Of a stretch of DNA of 38,110 bases, positions 33,936 to 38,110 are shown piece by piece (positions within the stretch are counted from its first letter, which is position 1; each line of letters starts with the position of its first letter). Made by a program: the position numbers and the translations under genes. The stretch lies in NCBI GenBank assembly GCA_944324375.1, contig CALUWB010000015.1, positions 1 through 38,110 on the forward strand, in the 5' to 3' direction. The notes below the pieces were generated by a model. The model was not told where the DNA came from. It made no database searches and saw nothing but the letters and a program-made list of their open reading frames with translations. This DNA is from Candidatus Gastranaerophilales bacterium (GTDB taxonomy: Bacteria > Cyanobacteriota > Vampirovibrionia > Gastranaerophilales > Gastranaerophilaceae).

Positions 33936-36416
33936 TTACTCTCTAAAAGATAATTCTGCGAAAGATTTTTTCAAATTTGCCCTAACATTTGCCATTTGAA
34001 CTTCAATAGTCTCATCTGTTAGTGTTGTATTTGGATCTAACATTTTGATTCTACATGCTATACTTTTAAATCCTTCTTGAACATGCTCGCCTTGATAAAT
34101 ATCAAACACATCACAACCATTGAATAAGTTATTATTCACACCCTTTTTAATGACTTTTTCAATTTCAGCATAAGATATATCATTAGGAATAATCATTGCT
34201 AAATCTCTTTGAACTTCTGGGAATTGTGGAAGCTTTTTGTAACGAGTAACTGTTTCATTAATATTAGCAAATACCATATCCAAATCAACTTTAAACAAGA
34301 AAGCATCTTGTTTCATTTTTAATTTATCTCTTAATTCTGGATTGATCTGTCCATAATATCCTATTACTTCAGGTTGCTTACCTAATAATAACATTACTGC
34401 TGTTCTATATGGGTGTAATGTCTTATGAGTATCTGCAAGAGGTGACTCTGCTAATGTCGCAAGTTTTATTCTCTTAGATAACCCTAATTCATCCATTAAG
34501 TTCTCAACGATACCTTTTACTGTATAGAAATCAACTTCTCCTGTTGATTGCCATTTTGAATGTTCTTTAACACCAGTTATAACACCTTCTAAAACTTGAG
34601 TTTCTTTTACTCCAGCATCTTTTTCATTTGCTACAGATACTTTATGGTATATTTTACCAAATTCATATCCCCAAAATACTTTTTGACCATTATCATAGTT
34701 GTATTTCATGCAATTTAATAAACTTGCTGCCATTGTTTGGCGAAGCATTGTATACTCCTCACTTGCTGGATACTCAACTTTTACAGCTGTTTCTGGATTA
34801 TATATAATATCAAATTGTTTTAATAATGGTTCCCCAATTAAAGATGGCGTAACTAATTCATCAAGTCCTGATGATAACATAATTTCATGGATTTTTTTCT
34901 TTGTTCTTTCTTCTAATGTAATTACAGGAGTTGATGATTTATTTGGTAATGTTGGTGCAATTTTATCATAACCATTAATTCTAGCAATTTCTTCAATTAA
35001 ATCAACTTCTCTTGTTACATCATTTGCTCTAAAAGATGGAACAGCAAATTTTGCTGCTAAATCATTTCCTCCTAATTTAGTAAAACCTAGTCTTTCTAAA
35101 ATAGTTACACATTTAGAAGGTTCTATTGACAAGCCTAATAACTTCTTAACTTCTGAAAAACGCAAAGTAATTTCTATTGGTTCTAGCTTATTTGAACCTG
35201 TTTCTACAATACCTTCAACTTGTGCATTTGCATGTTCATTTAATAATTGCATTGCTCTCATTAAACCAGGTTTAACTGCTTCAATGTCAATACCATGTTC
35301 AAATCTTGCACTTGCATCAGAACGATAGCCAATACTTCTTGCACTTTTTCTTGTTGTAGGAGCTGGGAAATATGCTGCTTCTAATGCGATATTTTTTGTA
35401 TTATCATCAATTTCTGAATTTGCACCACCAAATACACCTCCTGCACATACTGCTTCTTTTTCTGTCGCAATTAATACCGTATCAGTTGTTAATTCTCTTT
35501 CCACTTCATCTAAAGTAATTAATTTTTCTCCGTTTTCGGCTCTACGAACGCATAAATAACCATTTAATTTGTCTCTATCAAACGCATGTAAAGGTGTTCC
35601 ATATTCTAATAATACATAATTAGTAATATCTACAACATTATTTATAGGACGCATTCCTGAAGCTATCAAGCGTTTTTGCATCCAATCTGGAGATGGTTTT
35701 ATTACAACATTATTTAATAAACCTATTGAATAATACTTACAAATATCATAATCTTTTATTTCCACCTTAAATGCATCTGTTGAACAATCTCTAGTTGGAA
35801 CAAGATAAGAAAATTTTAATGGTCTATCAAAAATTGCAGAAAGTTCTCTTGCTACACCAACAACTGATAATTGGTCGCCTCTATTTGCTGTTGGAGCAAC
35901 ATCTAAAATCATATCTTTTTCAAAACCTAAAACATCTTCTACATTTTGTCCAATTTCAACATCAGGAAATAATCTATTTAAAATCAATATCCCATCTTCT
36001 TCTTGATAATTTCTATCAGATACACCTAATTCATCATCAGAACAAAGCATACCTTGAGATTCAACACCTCTGATTGTTGCAGGGGTTAATGTAAACTGTT
36101 CTCCTGTTTTTCTATCTAATACATTACTACCAACTGATGCATAAGGAATTATTTGCCCTTCTTCAATATTTTGAGCTCCACAAACAACTGTTTTTAATTC
36201 TGATCCGTTATTAATAGTTACTAAATGCAATTTATCAGCATTTGGATGATTATCTATTTTTTCAATTCTTGCTGTTACTATATTTGAAAATTGAGGTTTT
36301 AATTCTTCTATACATTCAACTTCTAAACCACTCATTGTCAATTCATGAGCAATTCTTTCTACTTCTATATCTGATAAGTCAACTAATTCATTTAACCAAT
36401 TTAATGAAACCTTCAT
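33936..36416 (-). CDS. pheT: Phenylalanyl-tRNA synthetase beta subunit
   Basis: This is the 826-aa, full-length bacterial-type beta subunit. In order: an N-terminal leader with MKVSLNWLNELVDL; a tRNA-binding OB domain (about 40-155, VTARIEKIDNHPNADKLHLV); a B3/B4 editing region (about 210-390, MRPINNVVDITNYVLLEYG and HAFD); B5 (about 410-480); a catalytic-like core; and a C-terminal FDX-ACB domain (about 730-826, PQFPEVQRDLAMIIPNDISY). AAGGGG lies before the ATG. pheS is not adjacent, since the upstream neighbour is the divergent pgeF. Split pheS/pheT is common in cyanobacteria. Confidence 0.97.
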   Translation of the reverse strand: MKVSLNWLNELVDLSDIEVERIAHELTMSGLEVECIEELKPQFSNIVTARIEKIDNHPNADKLHLVTINNGSELKTVVCGAQNIEEGQIIPYASVGSNVLDRKTGEQFTLTPATIRGVESQGMLCSDDELGVSDRNYQEEDGILILNRLFPDVEIGQNVEDVLGFEKDMILDVAPTANRGDQLSVVGVARELSAIFDRPLKFSYLVPTRDCSTDAFKVEIKDYDICKYYSIGLLNNVVIKPSPDWMQKRLIASGMRPINNVVDITNYVLLEYGTPLHAFDRDKLNGYLCVRRAENGEKLITLDEVERELTTDTVLIATEKEAVCAGGVFGGANSEIDDNTKNIALEAAYFPAPTTRKSARSIGYRSDASARFEHGIDIEAVKPGLMRAMQLLNEHANAQVEGIVETGSNKLEPIEITLRFSEVKKLLGLSIEPSKCVTILERLGFTKLGGNDLAAKFAVPSFRANDVTREVDLIEEIARINGYDKIAPTLPNKSSTPVITLEERTKKKIHEIMLSSGLDELVTPSLIGEPLLKQFDIIYNPETAVKVEYPASEEYTMLRQTMAASLLNCMKYNYDNGQKVFWGYEFGKIYHKVSVANEKDAGVKETQVLEGVITGVKEHSKWQSTGEVDFYTVKGIVENLMDELGLSKRIKLATLAESPLADTHKTLHPYRTAVMLLLGKQPEVIGYYGQINPELRDKLKMKQDAFLFKVDLDMVFANINETVTRYKKLPQFPEVQRDLAMIIPNDISYAEIEKVIKKGVNNNLFNGCDVFDIYQGEHVQEGFKSIACRIKMLDPNTTLTDETIEVQMANVRANLKKSFAELSFRE

Positions 36417-36537
36417 AAAAACCCCTTCTTTTCTTATATATCCTTTTAAAAATAATTGTAACTCAAAGAAATAACAATGTAAAATTACACTATAAAAAGT
36501 ATTGTACTTTTTTTATTTTTTATTCTACGATGAAAGT

Positions 36538-37296
36538 ATGTTTCACGTAAAGTTTATTAATAAAAAAAGTGTAATATATTCTGATTTAATACCTGAAGTA
36601 GAACATTTCTTCACAACTAGAGAAACAGTAATTCGCTCTCAAGAAGAAAGTATGCAAGAAGCTATTAAAGAAAATTTAGAAGATATTTGTTCTTATCTTA
36701 GCATTGATAAAATGAAATTTATTTCACCTAACCAAACTCATTCTGACAATGTCAGAATTGCTAATAATGCATTAGATTCCTATCCTAATACTGATGCTTT
36801 AATATTAGATAATTATGATCAAGCAGTTTATCTTAATTTTGCAGACTGTACTCCTTTAATTTTATATGACAAAAAACATAATGTAGGAGCAATAGCACAT
36901 GCAGGATGGAGAGGCACAGCTGCACAAATTGGACCTAAAACATTTGAATTAATGCAAGAAAAATACTTATCTCAACCTGAAGATTTACTCGTAGTGATTG
37001 GTCCAACAATTGCAATTTGTTGTTATTCTGTTGGAGAAGATGTATTTAATAAATTAAATAGTACAATTAATGATATCACTCCTTACTATACAACAGTCTA
37101 TGATAAAATTTATGTAGATTTAAAAGGAATAAATAAACAACAATTTATTGACCTAGGAGTTAAAAGAAATAATATAGACGTATGTCCATATTGTACTAGT
37201 TGTAACAACGACATGTTCTTCTCTTATAGAAAAGAACAAGGTACAACTTCTAGGCATAGCGCAATATTAAAATTAAAAAAGAAAACTATAGAATAA
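36538..37296 (+). CDS. pgeF: Purine nucleoside phosphorylase/laccase-domain protein YfiH (PgeF)
   Basis: This 252-aa protein starts at the ATG at 36538. A longer TTG reading from 36502 adds a Phe/Tyr-rich leader typical of AT-rich spacer DNA. It has the zinc ligands of the family with exact spacing: H68 (PNQTHSD), C104 (FADCTP) and H121 (AHAGWRGT). Further motifs are IGPTIAICCYSVGEDV and CPYCTSCNNDMFFSYRKEQGTTSRH. Relatives show nucleoside phosphorylase/deaminase activity, and in E. coli the protein edits mis-incorporated L-Ser in peptidoglycan precursors. It is divergent from pheT and ends in a terminator. Confidence 0.93.
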   Translation: MFHVKFINKKSVIYSDLIPEVEHFFTTRETVIRSQEESMQEAIKENLEDICSYLSIDKMKFISPNQTHSDNVRIANNALDSYPNTDALILDNYDQAVYLNFADCTPLILYDKKHNVGAIAHAGWRGTAAQIGPKTFELMQEKYLSQPEDLLVVIGPTIAICCYSVGEDVFNKLNSTINDITPYYTTVYDKIYVDLKGINKQQFIDLGVKRNNIDVCPYCTSCNNDMFFSYRKEQGTTSRHSAILKLKKKTIE

Positions 37297-37298
37297 TA

Positions 37299-37332
37299 AA
37301 AAACACCTAAGAAAATATTCCTAGGTGTTTTT
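37299..37332. terminator. Bidirectional terminator between pgeF and the symporter gene
   Basis: An 11-bp stem (aaaaacaccta at 37299-37309; taggtgttttt at 37322-37332) has A- and T-runs at its base on both sides. It lies between two convergent genes. Confidence 0.88.
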
Positions 37333-37354
37333 ATTTAATTAAATTATTACTTAA

Positions 37355-38110
37355 TTATATAATTTCATTATATGCAGATGGATTTGTTAATAAATCGTAA
37401 TTAATTTCATTTTCATTATCAGCTATTGCAGCAGCGACAACAGCATCTGAAGTTACATTTATTAAAGTTCTCATCATATCTGTTAATCTTTCGATTGTAA
37501 ATAAGAATGCAAATCCAGCTACTAATTGTTCAGGAGATAATCCCATTCCATTTAAGATTAATGCAATCGTAATTAATCCAGCTCCTGGAATACCTGCACA
37601 AGTACTTGATGCAATTATTGCCAACAATGCTATTTGAATAACTAAGAATGGAGTTAATGCAACACCATATGCTTGAGTTAAGAATATAACTGCTACAGTT
37701 TGCAATAAAGCTGTTCCATCCATACTTAATGTTGCACCTAAAGGTAATACGAAACTTGATACCTTATGAGATATACCTCTCTTTTCACAACAAGCAATTG
37801 TTAATGGTAATGTTGCTGAAGAACTTGCAGTACCAAATGCTACCATCATAGCTTCTGCAATTGCTGCATAAAGCATTAATATAGGAACTTTTGAAAATAC
37901 CTTTAAGAATAATGGATAAACAACGAACAGTTGTAATCCAAATCCAATTGCAAGTACCAATAAATATTTTGAAATACTAGAAAATATATCAATACCAAAC
38001 GAAGATACTGAAACTGCAGTCAAGGCGAAAACACCAGGAGCGGCAAAAAACATAATCCAATCAGTAACCTTCATTGTTGCTGCAAATACGGATTCAAAGA
38101 ATGAGACGAT
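37355..38110 (-). CDS. Dicarboxylate/amino-acid:cation symporter (DAACS), 5' end outside window
   Basis: This is the C-terminal 251 residues of a sodium- or proton-coupled symporter of the GltP/DctA type. The reading frame stays open to the window edge: twelve codons upstream of the Met at 38074 translate as IVSFFESVFAAT, which matches the family's FF-x-S-x-x-x-A-x-M-K pattern. That Met is therefore internal. Motifs seen are WIMFFAAPGVFAL, the serine-rich GTASSSATLPLTI loop, SFVLPLGATLSMDGTAL and AGIPGAGLITIAL. They form the substrate- and cation-binding core. About the first 150-180 residues lie to the right of the window. The gene ends just after the terminator shared with pgeF. Whether it carries glutamate, C4-dicarboxylates, serine or threonine is not decidable here. 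Confidence 0.92.
   Translation of the reverse strand: MVSFFESVFAATMKVTDWIMFFAAPGVFALTAVSVSSFGIDIFSSISKYLLVLAIGFGLQLFVVYPLFLKVFSKVPILMLYAAIAEAMMVAFGTASSSATLPLTIACCEKRGISHKVSSFVLPLGATLSMDGTALLQTVAVIFLTQAYGVALTPFLVIQIALLAIIASSTCAGIPGAGLITIALILNGMGLSPEQLVAGFAFLFTIERLTDMMRTLINVTSDAVVAAAIADNENEINYDLLTNPSAYNEII

Noticed and set aside
38072-38074. ATG at 38074 as the start of the symporter
   Set aside because: The frame remains open to the window end and the upstream twelve codons match the family, so the Met is internal and the gene is cut by the window.

Overview
The window is about 38 kb of very AT-rich, gene-dense bacterial chromosome. It carries no rRNA, tRNA, CRISPR array, IS element or prophage block that I can see. 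The gene mix is diderm: an RND efflux operon with a TolC-type outer-membrane protein. It also includes MurT, a peptidoglycan-amidating enzyme best known from Gram-positives; the DXP-dependent vitamin B6 enzyme PdxJ; a pheT with no neighbouring pheS, as in cyanobacteria; and an oxygen-sensitive Fe-S serine dehydratase of the two-subunit (clostridial) type. My best inference is a host-associated anaerobe of the non-photosynthetic cyanobacterial sister group (Gastranaerophilales/'Melainabacteria'). There is no marker RNA here to prove it.

Region by region. 277-3317 (minus): a tightly coupled operon of response regulator, sdaAB, sdaAA and a glycosyltransferase. 3425-5336: two small SD-led ORFs (50 and 56 aa), a HEAT-like protein and a tandem pair of CrcB fluoride channels. 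5472-7228 (plus): an IscU-like Fe-S scaffold followed by a GGGtGRT protein, a conserved but functionally undescribed pair, closed by a clear terminator. 7296-9484: a 75-aa membrane protein, a HAD-like hydrolase and a divergent wecB. 9590-17482: one giant 2630-aa Asn/Ile/Ser-rich coiled-coil protein with a perfectly periodic 60-residue repeat block. It overlaps a GlcD-type FAD oxidase (17466-18851).

18926-21408 (plus): cutA, an HEFAH putative metallopeptidase and an HNH-like protein. 21423-22839 (minus): four small membrane/envelope proteins (two YtxH, one DUF948/YtxG-like, one unknown). 22921-25305 (plus): murT, pdxJ and a Cys-rich small protein. 25386-26651 (minus): serS. 26719-32674 (minus): MFP-RND-TolC tripartite efflux operon. 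It is separated from a divergent YhcH-family gene by a region with a perfect 16-bp palindrome. 33277-36416 (minus): a secreted SH3-like protein and pheT. 36538-37296 (plus): pgeF. 37355-38110 (minus): a dicarboxylate/amino-acid:cation symporter cut by the window edge.

Themes: catabolism of serine and hydroxyacids; Fe-S handling; envelope work (WecB sugar epimerase, MurT, YtxH/DUF948 cluster, efflux). The least explained items are the giant repeat protein, the scaffold/GGGtGRT pair, the metallopeptidase/HNH pair, and probable leaderless transcription of wecB and the YhcH gene. No gene-free stretch exceeds 300 bases. The longest, 1-276, holds one hairpin and no gene.
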